Shown in pieces: positions 21,893 through 31,735 of a stretch of DNA of 64,000 nucleotides (the first letter of the stretch is position 1; every line of letters begins with the position of its first letter). The notes under the pieces were generated by a model, which saw only the letters and a program-made list of their open reading frames with translations, was not told the origin of the DNA and ran no database searches. This stretch comes from Podocnemis expansa (lineage: Eukaryota > Chordata > Testudines > Podocnemididae): positions 3,975,705-4,039,704 of the forward strand of contig ML682003.1 in the NCBI GenBank assembly GCA_007922195.1, written 5' to 3'. The position numbers and the translations under genes are program-made.

Positions 21893-22316
21893 CAATGTTC
21901 CCCGTAAGCTGCATTGGCGCGCTGCAGTGCAGCCCGCCGCAGCAGCCAGCGCACAGAAGGCTGCCGGCAGAGTCCCTCAATAGAGCTCCTGTGGAGCAGG
22001 GAGTTTTGAAAACTCCTGCCCTGAGAAGCTCTAACTGAGCATGCCCAGAAAATCTGGGCATGCTCCGTAGAGCTTCTCTGGCCCAGGAGTTAGGGCTGGC
22101 CCTGCCGCTCGAGTCCAGCCCCAAGGTAAGTTTGTGGGGGCTGGGGGGGGCGATGCTGGGAGCAGAGGGAGTGGGAGCAGGGGGGCGATGCTGGGAGCGG
22201 GGGGCTGTCAGGAGCGGGGGACAGGGCTGCGCAGCGGGCCCCATGGGGGGGGAGGGGGGAGCGCAGCGAGCAACAAGGCGTTGCTCAGCTGCCCTCTCCC
22301 CTTAGAGGGAACATTG
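21893..22316. mobile_element. hAT MITE, CANTGTTCCCTCTAAG family
   Basis: The 424-bp GC-rich element begins CAATGTTCCCCGTAAG and ends CTTAGAGGGAACATTG. It has a perfect 8-bp duplication, GTGGCCCA (21885-21892 and 22317-22324). It lies inside the zinc-binding region of the ERV-C1 integrase. Removing it and one duplication joins the two sides in frame, so it arrived after the retrovirus. It shares both ends and the GCATGCTCCG palindrome with 14287-14637, in the opposite orientation. Confidence 0.92.
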
Positions 22317-22399
22317 GTGGCCCACACAGTACAATGGGCTAAAGCTGATGAGATTCTAGTAACAGCCCCTGTTGCTTGTAGTGAGGCTAAACAGTGTCC

Positions 22400-22810
22400 T
22401 GATGGGTACAGCCTGAACTCAGCCAACTCCATTTTGAGCCCAGGGTGCTATTTCACGGAAATAGGAGGGTCACGTCTCATATCTATGACTCCATCCCTTA
22501 GGTATGGGATGATCACGTATCCCTTGGACACTTCATCACATGAGTTATGAGTAAGGGGTCCAAGTGATAAGCCCTAAAAAGGAGATGAACTTGACCTACA
22601 GTTGTGATTCATTCAGCATGAAATTCCTGAAAGTGACCTGTATAAAAGCTGTCATTTCGTATTGTTCAGGCAGTCCGTTTTTCCTCTGGGGAATGGCTCC
22701 ACCAGATCTGGTAGGTTAATAAAATGCACATGCAAACATGACCTCCTCTGCCTCAGTGTGCTGTGGGGCCACTTGTGTTGACTCGGGAAGATTCTTAGAG
22801 CACTCTAACA
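22400..22810 (+). repeat. solo LTR inside ERV-C1 integrase
   Basis: The 411-bp LTR begins TGATGGGT and ends CTCTAACA. TATAAAAG at 22641-22648 and AATAAA at 22718-22723 are placed as in an LTR. The flanks are GTCC (22396-22399) and GCCC (22811-22814), a 4-bp duplication with one mismatch. Removing the LTR and one flank joins the integrase cysteine motif in frame, which shows a solo LTR and not the 5' LTR of ERV-C2. Confidence 0.75.
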
Positions 22811-22814
22811 GCCC

Positions 22815-23313
22815 CATTTGTCAAATTGTTAAAGGACACATAATACCTAGTAAACCTGCTGGTCATATTGCTAAAAAAACCAGAACCTCAGTCTGCCTCC
22901 ACTGTGCAGGCAAGGTGTAAATACACCTGCCTAAAGAAATACACATGGATGATTTAATTGGAAAAAATAGTGCCCTCCCCCCCAGGCAGGAAAACACTTA
23001 CTGGGTTTTACCAAGAGGAGAAAAAAAAACCTCACCTATCTGTTATCCCTCTTCATGTTTACAGACTCATGAATAACCATGTGGGGGTCTTCTGTGTGTG
23101 TTTTGCTGTGTCAGTCATGGGCACTAAGCAACAGCTATGTTAGATTTTCCTGTGAGCAACCAACATACGCACAACTAAGGATGGAGAACAACTCCAAAGA
23201 ACTTCACCATTGGGAATTTTACCTGCATCCATGGAAGCAACTATAACACCACTAATGTAATGTATTATTGCCCTACAAAAATAATTAATGGCTTTTCCTG
23301 ACTTAATTACAGA
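22815..23313 (+). other. uncertain retroviral-like stretch before ERV-C2 gag
   Basis: Integrase-like sequence continues for a short distance after the solo LTR and then fades. Later frames contain N-glycosylation-like NFT and NTT sites but no recognised domain. No LTR or primer-binding site for ERV-C2 was found here. Confidence 0.3.
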
Positions 23314-25038
23314 ATGGCTTCATTGATTTGGCAAGACCCCCAAAAAAAGAGTAAACCGAAATCTGGCAGTACCTCTGAGACAGTTATTGCTGGTGAGGCA
23401 GTAAGATCCTCTCCAAAGTTTGAGAGGAATCTCAGCACAGAGCAGGAGAAATCTCCAACAGCCCAGCCTATTACTACTGGGAGAGAAAGAGGTACTAATC
23501 TGAGGAGGGGATTAAGCACCTGGTGGGTGCAGAAGAAGTTTCAGGCTGTCAAAAAGCTAAAATCCTTTCCCTCTTCCCCTGAAATAACCACCATCCCTCC
23601 CTGAGTGAGAGAGCCAACCTCCTCAGCTGTGCTTGAAGAAATCCCGGTTATCCAAGGTATGCTGCAGGATCTTTCAGACTCATCAATGGAAACTAAAACC
23701 AAGCTCTGCAAAGCACATAGCGAAATCTCACAGCTTAACACAGGGATGGAGAAAAATGAATCAGGAATCAGTCAAGCTGGAGACCATGTAAAGAGTCAAG
23801 TCACAAAACCGGATGCCTTCTCTCCAGCTCTGGAGACACAGCTCTGCCTTGCAGATAAACAGGACCTCAACCTACCACAGGAGACAGAGCAGCAGAGCGC
23901 TGTAGGGCATGAGCCTGGTGCTGCTGATGGAGAAATGGAGGAACAACACAGTGTTTGAGTCATTGTGACCCAATTCTTCGAAACCGGAAACAGAGCAGCC
24001 GAGCGCTGTAGCACACGAGCCTGGTGCTGTTGCTAGAGAAGGGGAGGAGCAACACAGCGTGCAGAGGCCATGGGACCCAGTTCTGGAAGGCCAGAATAAA
24101 CCTGAAACACCTTGGCCCCCCATAACAGAAGAAGGGACAAGCTCAGAAGCTCAGAAACTCAACAGGACTCCTCTCCATTATCACAGGAGGAAGGCCATGG
24201 TCAGGTATGAATGCTCTCCATTTACTATGGTTTCCTTCCCACGCACACCGTCTGGGCTGCTTCACAAAGTGGATCACTCAAAGTGTGAATCGCTGATTAA
24301 ACAAGTAAAATTTAGACTGGGATTTGCCACAAGACAGATAGCAGCTGTCACTAGTGGAGAAAATGAGCAATTGTCAGCATATGAATATGAAGCTGATAGT
24401 GGTCCAGACGAGCGAGGAAAAAAGGATTTTTACCTTCACCCCCCTCCCCCGGACAAAACCCTGTTGCAGCATTCACCCAGACAACAGTGACTACCACACA
24501 ACAGGGCAGGGGGAGTAGAGCAGATACAATACATTTAGCCTCCACCACAGATGTGAAAAATAAGGCTAAATCCATAGGCCAACTTAACAAACAAAACTTA
24601 TCTACGTGGGTTGTAAAAGCATATCAGTTGGCTGCCCAAGAGGGACTAGTGGGGTCAGAAATGAAGAGACTGATCCTAGCAAGTGCTGCCCCCGAGATAT
24701 ATGCTGTAGCCCATTGGGTGGTCGCGGGGAATAACACACCAAATATAGGGGTACTTCAAAATCTTGGTCATCAACTGGGTAGGACAGATCTGCTAGTTCA
24801 AGCATTAACTTTAAAACAGGAACCTGATGAGGACCCAGAGGGGTTCATAGATCGATGGGGTCTGATGCAAGTACTCTCAGGACATGTAGCAGTAGGCAAC
24901 GACGTCACTAATCTTGACCAAGTAGCCTTTCCCATGGAGACACTCCGTGAATGTGCAGCCTGTCTGCGTCCATATTACTCTAACCGATTTAATGTCTGGC
25001 AGGATGGACAGCCTGCTGACATAGACGCTGAGGGATAA
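23314..25038 (+). pseudogene. ERV-C2 gag-like frames
   Basis: Three open pieces lie in order: 23314-23604 with further sequence to 23958, 24059-24490, and 24487-25038. The first pieces are Ser/Pro/Glu-rich and low in known motifs. The third looks like a capsid domain, with an LNKQNLSTWVVKAY region and the GFIDRWGLM segment, followed by a cysteine-containing end. Stops near 23602, 23956 and at 24488-24490 break the reading. No zinc knuckle was seen. Assignment as gag rests mainly on position before the protease. Confidence 0.55.
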
Positions 25039-25480
25039 TGTCAGGCAAATCCGTGCCATCATTGGATCCGAGCCCATCAAGAAGTCAGCAGTTTCTGCAG
25101 TCGAGCAGGTAACCTTTTCTAATGAAAGTGGTTTAGACTCTTTCCAGAGACACAGGGATACGGGGGCTCGTCGCCAGGAGAGTAACCGGAAGCCTGTTAA
25201 GAAACTGTACCCCAAACTACCACCCACTGGCAACAACACAGGAGGAGACCAGACGCTGACAACTGAAACCTTTGAGAGATACATAACGTAGCATGCAGGC
25301 TGGTGGTTAAGAGCCCCGTGGACAGAGAAAAATGGGACAATGCTCCAATCCAGGACTTCCTTAAGGAGGCTACTAGACTACAGATGGAAAATAGGCAACC
25401 CCCCCAACAAGGTAGCGGTAGTATCGACCAGCACCCCAAGCGCACCCTCCTGAGCTTCCTTCCCTCTCGATCTCGGAAGC

Positions 25481-25930
25481 ATGGGGGGCCTGCTGGACAA
25501 GGAACCTCCAAATGTTTCGGGGGCACAGCAATGGAGGTTCCTGGGTCGCCTTACCTGGGATGAAGGGGGGAGACCCAGAGTGTTTGTCCAACAGGGTTAT
25601 CAAGCCCCCACCTTAGCATTAATAGATATTGGGGCAGTGGTTTCACTGATTAAGAACGTTCGTCTGTCTGGAACAAAGACCTGGACAGTCCCGCTCCTAG
25701 CCTTCAACGGAAAACAAAGCTTTGGTATCGAGTGGGTTAATGTTTCATTTAGCATACAGGGACATCCCACTCTGGGAAATTTGGTCCAGATGGACAGCAT
25801 GACAGAGAATCTAATATTGGGCTCAGACTGGTTGTTTTGCAATAACGTTATCATTGACTTGGCAGTAGGAGCACTGTGGCGACTTGAGATATTATCCCCT
25901 AGTTGGCTGGAGCAGGAGAAACGCTTGTAA
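25481..25930 (+). pseudogene. ERV-C2 aspartic protease
   Basis: An open 149-codon piece contains the protease active-site region LIDIGAVVSL, where Ile replaces the usual Thr of DTGA, and LILGSDWL near the C-terminus, which matches the second conserved block of retroviral proteases. It would process Gag-Pol. The DIG change may reduce or abolish activity. Confidence 0.7.
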
Positions 25931-26673
25931 CCAAACATCAGGATTGGAACATGGCAGCCCTCACAGCCAGTGCTATGAAAGCTTGGGAAGACAGATTCCT
26001 GGACCTATGGGCAAAGAAAAAAACTGATTGTGGTAAGATTGAGGCGTGTGTTAAAATTGTGGGAGAATTCGTTCCCTCACAGAAACAGTATCCTTATCCA
26101 AAAGAGGCGGAGACCCAGCTTGCCACCATACTAAAAGAATTAGAAGAGCAGGGGGTAGTAAGGAAGGCAACTTCCCCCTTTAACTCTCCAATCTGGCCAG
26201 TACTTAAGGCAGATGGGAAGACCTGGTGCCTAACTGTGGATTATCGACGGATTAACAAAGGCAGCATCCCGATGGCACCTATCGTAGCAGACATGACTGA
26301 GGTCATTCAAAAGGTACAGGCAAATTCAAAATTTTTCTCTGTAATAGACCTTGCAAACTGCTTCTTTGCCATACCCTTACACCCAGATTCCCAAGACAGG
26401 TTTGCCTTCACATTTAAGAGGAGCCAAAAAACATTTACAAGATGACCCCAAGGCTTTCAGGATTCTCCAGCTATTGCTCATTTCCATGTAACCTCAATGC
26501 TGGACCGTCTGGACCCCCAAGATAGACAATACATATTCTTTCATGTTGATGACATTGTCATTTTTGGGAGTGAGGAGACTGCAGTGCTGCACTTGATTGA
26601 GTGAGTCTTAGAACTCATTCAGCAGACTGCATTCAAAGTAAGCCTGCAAAAGGCCCAGTTAGTCCAACCTCAA
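25903..26673 (+). pseudogene. ERV-C2 reverse transcriptase, truncated
   Basis: The frame is open to 26445 and continues after a TGA with PQGFQDSPAIAH and the active-site block FHVDDIVIF, where His replaces the Tyr of YXDD. SPFNSPIWPV and VDYRRIN lie in the fingers. Sequence stops at the left end of Harb2 (26674) within the region before the thumb. The rest of the enzyme and RNase H are absent on the other side of Harb2. Confidence 0.8.
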
Positions 26674-26880
26674 GGGTGTGTTCACACAGCAGTCTTATTT
26701 CGAAACAGCAGAGGTTGTTTTGAAATAAGAAAGGCCATGTTCACATGTTCACCGTTGTTTCGAAACAACTTAAACCCCATGTGGGGTCGAAACAATGTTG
26801 TTTCGAAACAAGTTGTTTCGAAACAATGCTGTCTGAACAAGTTGTTTCAAAACAACGGTTGTTTCGAAACAACTGTCTGA
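26674..26880. promoter_or_regulatory. Harb2 left subterminal hairpin array
   Basis: Five exact TTTCGAAA palindromes and several decayed copies lie in about 200 bp, including CTTATTTCGAAAC facing GTTTTGAAATAAG and tandem GTTGTTTCGAAACAA units. The layout matches the Harb1 left array but is shorter. Confidence 0.7.
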
Positions 26881-26971
26881 CCTTCCTCCCAGGGTGCTGA
26901 GCACCCTGGGGAACAGGAAGTTCCTGCCTGGGCGTGCCTGTCAGGCAGCATGGGTATTGCCTGACAGGCAG

Positions 26972-28709
26972 ATGGCATCCCAGGCAGGGACCTCTGCCGG
27001 GGGGCGACATAGAGCCCCTGTGTGGATGCCTGATGATGTCCACTACCTCTTGGGGGTGTGGCAGAGGCCTGACATCATGTCCTGGTTCCGGTCCTCACAC
27101 CGGAACCAGAACATCTATGCGGACATTGCCGTGGCAATGTCCGAGGCGGGCCATCTGCGGACGTTAGAGCAGGTCTGGAGCAAAGTCAAGACGCTCCGGC
27201 AGGAGCATGCCCGGACCCGGGAGGCCCGGGAGCTTCAGGGGGCAGGGAGCTCTGCCACCTGCCCCTACTACGAGGAGCTCCATGCCTTCCTGGGTCCAGA
27301 GCCCAGCGGTCACCCTGCTGAGGCTGTGGACTCAGGAGGCCATCAGAGCCCCTCGTCAGGCCCAGAGGCCCCAGGCTCCGACGTCTCTGTCAGGGGGCCT
27401 CTGGCCGCACCACCACCACCTGTGGTGGAGGCCACCCCCAGCAGCCCAGACCTCTTCGCCAGGCCCAAGGCAGAGAGCAGTCCGGAGGACCAGGGGCTGA
27501 CCACCGCCCCTGGGTCCGACACTGAGCTGGGGACGTCGCGATGGACCTCTGGAGCCCCTGTGGGTATGTATTCCCCTCCCACTGAGGCACACAGAGCTGG
27601 GCCTGTCCAGCAGGTCCCCGGCAGCGAGGGGGCCAGGGCTGGGCACCAGGGCAGGTAGGGCACAGGGCTGGTGGGTGCAAAGGCCCCCCTTTGGCCACGG
27701 GTCTCATGGAGATGGGTGGCACCGGGCTCAGAGGCCCCTGTGTGCCTGGGGATGGTGAACAGGGGCTGGCTGGTGGAGATGCAGCCGCATCTTAGGCAGG
27801 GTGGACAGCATGCAGGCCACACCACTGGCAGGTAGCCGTGGGAGACCCCGTAGATCGAGGCGTGACTGAGTCCAGCTCACCCCTGCGGGCACCACTAGCA
27901 TGTATGCCCCCTAGGGCACAGTTCCCAGATGGCAGGCAGAAGGAGGACATGGTCCCCTTTGTACTGTCCTGTTCTTCTTTTTATCCTCACATTCCCAGTC
28001 TGGCAGGCTGTCTAAAATACAGGGGTTTGTCAGGCTTTTTACTGGAGGGATTGAAGGAGCCTGCAATGCCACAGAATACTGATTTGTACAGGCGGATGGT
28101 CCAGGGCCCCCTAAACCCCAACAACTACCCCAGCCAGACAACATTTTTGCCCAGGGTCCTCCAATGTCCTCCACCGGGTACTGTCCTGGCCTCCTTCCGA
28201 GGCCTTGGGGACCGGGAACCCCACCTCAGGGCAATGTCCCACGGGATCCTGGGACCTGCTGACAGTCAGGACAGGGGTGTGTGCTGCAAACAGGTGCAAA
28301 CAGACAGCGCCAGTAGGTGACAGGTGCCAACTGTGTTTTCTGCTTCCCTCCAGCAGGTTGCAGAGCTGCTCACCAGCTGCCACCACCACCAGCAGCAGGA
28401 CGCCAGAGCCCCCGGGCACCCCAGTGGCAGAGGAGGGCCCCACGCTCCCGCACTGAGCTCCTCGAGGCCCTTGAGGACCTGGGGGAGAGGATGGAGGCCT
28501 CAACACAGGCCTGGCGCCGGGACCAGAGCCAGAGGCAGGACACCACCCTCCTGCTCCTGGAGTGGTCCATAGAGGTGGACGTCCAGCTGGCCACCGCCAT
28601 GGGTTGCCTTGCTGACCAGCTTCTGGCCGCCACCCAGGAGCTCGCGGCGAGGATGCCTCCACCACAGCCCTCCAACGGGTCGCTGCCTGGACCTCCCCGG
28701 AGGCAATGA
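26972..28709 (+). CDS. Harb2 Myb/SANT-like accessory protein (two exons, open)
   Basis: Exon 1 (26972-27563) starts at the ATG matching the Harb1 start and encodes a Myb/SANT-like domain (APVWMPDDVHYLLGVW ... EQVWSKVKTLRQEH), then a Ser/Pro/Glu-rich linker. The GTATGT donor at 27564 pairs with a TTCCCTCCAG acceptor ending at 28353. Exon 2 (28354-28709) encodes ELLEALEDLGERM and a coiled-coil-like, Arg/Gln-rich tail. The junction is phase 1 and the joined frame is about 315 residues without a stop. In this superfamily the partner protein binds the termini and recruits the transposase. The transcript structure is inferred. Confidence 0.78.
28007..28293 (+). other. conserved open segment inside the Harb2 Myb-gene intron
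   Basis: This 287-nt segment lies between acceptor-like CAGTCTGGCAG and donor-like ACAG/GTGCAA. It is the counterpart of 9772-10058 in Harb1, with no indels between the two. Harb3 has a shorter intron without it. Inclusion in the mRNA would break the frame of exon 2. Confidence 0.5.
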
Positions 28710-28887
28710 CGGCAAGAGAGCAGCCGTGGGCGCAGGCGGGGTACACCACCCCCACGGAGCCTCCCACAGGCCATGCCTGATCTCCCCTCTGCCCCCCGGA
28801 CTTTTGCACCCCCTTCCCCTCCCTAGTTGCTGTCCCCTCCCCAAAACCCCCTAAAGTCCCCCTTCCCTGCCCCAAACCCCCATTGTA

Positions 28888-28893
28888 AATAAA
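28888..28893 (+). terminator. polyadenylation signal AATAAA of the Harb2 Myb gene
   Basis: AATAAA lies about 180 bp after the Myb-gene stop and before the end of the convergent transposase. Confidence 0.7.
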
Positions 28894-29021
28894 CCCCTGT
28901 TGAATCGCCTTTGTGGTTTTCAGTGTTTTTACTGGGGTTAGTTGAAGTGCGGGTGGGCCGGTGGGGGCTGGCTGTGGGTGAACGGGGGAGAGGGTGGTGT
29001 GGGGCAGGGCAGGCCTGGCCC

Positions 29022-30583
29022 TCACAGTTCCTCCTCAGTGAAGGCAATCCGGAGAGCGTCGTGCACGGAGAGGGCTCGCCGTGATGGCTGCTCTCCCTTG
29101 GGCACGGGTCCAGGTTCTGCAAAGTCCCCAGCAAGGAGTCGGGCCTCAGCCTCCCACGCCGGTTGGATGGGCTCTCCCCGCTGGTCACAGAAGTTGTTGA
29201 GGGCCACACATGCACCAATGACGTGGGGCAGGGTCCTCTCTGCGAGGTGGAGACAGGTGAGGAGGCACCTCCAGTGGGCTTTGAGGCGGCCGAATGCCCG
29301 CTCCACCAGCTGGCAGCAGTCGGTCAGGTGGCGGTTGAAAAGCTGCCGGCTCGGGTCCAGGGGCCCTGCATATGGCCGCATGAGCCATGGCCGCAGGGGG
29401 TAGGCCGCGTCGGCCACAATGAGGACAGGCACCTTTACTCCCCCAAGACTGATGTTGTAGTGGGGGGAGAAGGTGCCCGCCTCTATGTCCCAGTAGAGCG
29501 AAGAGCTCCCGAGGACCCTGGCATCGTGGGCCCTCCCTGGCCATCCAATGTGTAATGTTTTGGACTACCTAGGGTCATTGGGGTTGCCATAGTGATAAAT
29601 GGGAGAGTCATTTAGGTGCTAGGAAAACGTGTCTGTCTCCTCTCTCTCTCTCAGTTCTCTTTCAATAAAGATTTCTTATACAGCTCTGAATATGCTGTCC
29701 TCCTTACTGGATTATAATCTCCCTTAAAACTCTACACGATGTACACATTATGGAAGAGGCCCCGTTGGTCCACGAGGGCCTGCAGAAGCGTGGGGTGGTA
29801 CCCCTTCTGGCTGCGGTACTTGGCAGCCCCGTGCTCCGGGGCTCTCACGGGGATGTGGGTGGCATCGAGGACCCCCGCACAGTTGGGGAAGCCGACGGCG
29901 GCCATCCCAGGGATAGTGTCCTGCAGCCGCCCTGCTCTCACCAGGCGCCGCAGCAGGACGTGGTTGATGGCCCTGGCAACCTCGCAGAGGATGGCGCAGA
30001 TGGTGGACCTCCCGATGCCGCACAGGTGCACCACTGCCCTGTGGGACTCTGGAGCGGCCATCTTCCAGAGGGTGATGGCCACTCTTTTGTCCACCGGGCT
30101 GGCAGGCCTCATGGGGGTGTCCCTGCGACGCAGCTGTGGGGTGAGTTTCATGACCAGGACGGTGAAGCTGGCCTTGGTCATGTGGAAGTTCCGCCTCCAG
30201 TCCTCATCACCCCAGGTGCGCAGGATGGCCCGCTTCCACCAGTCTGGGCTGGTCTCCGGAGCCCAGACCTGGTGAGGCACGGAGGGGAGCAGGGGCATGA
30301 GGTCTGCCCTGAGGACAAGGTGGATGAAAGCCTTGGGTGGAGGCTGGGCACCCTCTGGGTCCGCGAACAGAGTGTCCCGCATGTGCAGGGCACTCTGCAG
30401 GTGGGCAGAGGGTCCGTGGGTCGCACAGCGCTGTCTGGGCTGCTGGGCAAGGTCCATCGCTTGCAGGACGCTGCTAGCCTGAGTGGACAGGGAAGTGAGG
30501 TCGGGGCCAGCTTTTATGGGAATGGCTAGCAACATGGCCGCCGACATGGCCCAGTGAGGTGGCCGTGTTGCCACACCTCCCAT
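29022..30583 (-). pseudogene. Harb2 HARBI1-type DDE transposase, split by a solo LTR
   Basis: On the minus strand the frame is open from 30583 to 29737, and again from 29550 to the stop at 29022. Removing the 186-bp LTR and one 5-bp duplication leaves 1371 nt, about 456 residues, with no stop. Landmarks are SPDWWKRAILRTWGDE, RPASPVDKRVAITLWKMA, GIGRSTIC, then first Asp in GVLDATHIPV, second in VLIVADAAYPL and the Glu in VERAFGRLKAHW. All three catalytic residues are present. The long N-terminal extension overlaps the promoter side; translation might begin at a later Met. Confidence 0.87.
29551..29736 (+). repeat. short solo LTR inside the Harb2 transposase
   Basis: The 186-bp insert begins TGTAATG and ends CTCTACA, so it has TG...CA ends that are also inverted (TGTA...TACA). 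It contains AATAAA near 29665. Flanks CAATG (29546-29550) and CGATG (29737-29741) form a 5-bp duplication with one mismatch. It lies exactly where the transposase frame breaks and where Harb1 is continuous. The family is unknown; a very short LTR retrotransposon or TRIM-like element is possible. Confidence 0.8.
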
Positions 30584-30599
30584 GATGCCCTGCCCCTGC

Positions 30600-30773
30600 A
30601 GTGAAATAGCATGCCCACAGTGTGAACATGCTATTTCGATTCCTGCTTTTTTCCTTAATTTGAATTAACATTTTCTTAATTCGAATTCACTTATTTTGAA
30701 ATAATGCCTTATTTCGATACAAGTTGTTTCGAAAACAACTTGTATCGAAATAACCCCCTGTTCTGTTTACAGC
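30600..30773. promoter_or_regulatory. Harb2 right subterminal region
   Basis: AT-rich, with CTTAATTCGAATTC, GCCTTATTTCGATAC and a hairpin GTATCGAAATAA-type pair around 30711-30755 (GATACAAGTTGTTTCGAAAACAACTTGTATC). The arms of this last hairpin are nearly perfect. The terminal repeat itself is poorly kept. Confidence 0.6.
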
Positions 30774-31735
30774 AGGTAGCCAGATGGCTAGGCATGAGAG
30801 ATGAGGTGGAAACCTGGGTGCGGAACTGTTTGCTGTGTGCCCAAGATAAAGCAAAACCCCCAAAATCACATGTGTTAATGTATCAATGGAGAGTTGGACC
30901 GTGGCAAAGGCTGCAAATTGATTTTATCGATAAACTGCCAAGGAGCAAAGAAGGATACCAGTATTTGCTGGTAGTTATTGGTGCTTTTTCAGGATGGGTG
31001 GAGGCGTTTCCCACATGCCGAAACACGGCTGCTGTTGCTGCCAAGAAACTCTTTTCAGAAGTAGTGTTAGTATGGCACCCCAGAGGTGATCGATTCAGAT
31101 AATGGCGGTTCATTTGTGGGAGAGGTATTTACTACACTTTTGGCTGCATTGGGCATCACCCAGAAATTCCATATACCATACCTCCCCCACTCCTCTGGCC
31201 AAGTGGAAAGAATGAATAGAACGATCAAGGAGGCGCTGAGGAAAGTGGTAAGTCAGACAGGTAAAGATTGGCCAGAGAAATTGCCCTTGATTCTAGCAGC
31301 TATCCGGAGCAGCAATCGCCTTCGAACCAAAATACAGCCATACCAAATTCTGTTTGGGCATGTAATGAAACTTAAGATCAACCTGGAGCAAGCACTGGAC
31401 TATCATGAAAACAATGAGCATGAGAGTCTTGGGGAGCATACCCAGTGGCTGAAACAGTTGCAGGAGACAAAGCTACTCTCCAGTTTTGAGTGCAACAGGC
31501 TCTAGAAGTAACGACTAGAAAGATTGATGCACAAAAGCCTGACAACCCTGCACTGTGGGAAGCAGGGGACTGGGTTATGTATCTGAAACTGGGAAAGCGA
31601 GATCATTCTTTGGAATCAAAATGGATGGGTCCCTATACCATAGTGGACTGACTTAGTCCTCTAGTGTACAGGATTGATAAGGAGGATAAGTTGAAATGGG
31701 TACATGTTTCTCAGTTAAAGCTGTATTCTTAATGT
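30774..31735 (+). pseudogene. ERV-C2 integrase remnant
   Basis: The sequence starts within the zinc-binding domain (NCLLCAQ shows the two Cys; the His pair is lost). The core has LQIDFIDKLP, SDNGGSF and SSGQVERMN, so the three acidic catalytic positions are present. A frameshift near 31080-31090 lies between the first and second. After a stop at 31503 the C-terminal domain continues, with AGDWVMYLK and a GPY/F-type KWMGPYTIV segment, and contains one more stop. Confidence 0.82.

Larger units (their letters stand above)
20830..23300 (+). mobile_element. ERV-C1, class III (ERV-L-like) pol fragment
   Basis: This fragment covers the connection domain, RNase H and the start of integrase. The connection region has TPLGFWSKTL followed by NYTPTEKMVLACY, which I judge nearest to ERV-L. 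It is interrupted by a hAT MITE (21893-22316) and a solo LTR (22400-22810), both with duplications that leave the pol frame continuous when removed. Beyond about 22900 the integrase is no longer recognisable, although some sequence to about 23300 may still belong here. Confidence 0.65.
26674..30773. mobile_element. Harb2, PIF/Harbinger transposon with nearly intact genes
   Basis: The left end begins GGGTGTGTTCACAC, close to Harb1. The right end is degenerate (about CCCCCTGTTCTGTTTACAGC) and its exact last base is uncertain. The candidate duplication CAA versus CAG is imperfect. The element is about 4.1 kb, has the same two convergent genes as Harb1, and interrupts ERV-C2 pol. Its Myb/SANT gene is open across both exons, and its transposase is broken only by a solo LTR, making it the best candidate for a recently active copy. 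Confidence 0.87.

Noticed and set aside
22400..22810. 5' LTR of ERV-C2
   Set aside because: Removing it joins the ERV-C1 integrase motif in frame, its flanks are a 4-bp duplication, and it does not resemble the probable ERV-C2 3' LTR.
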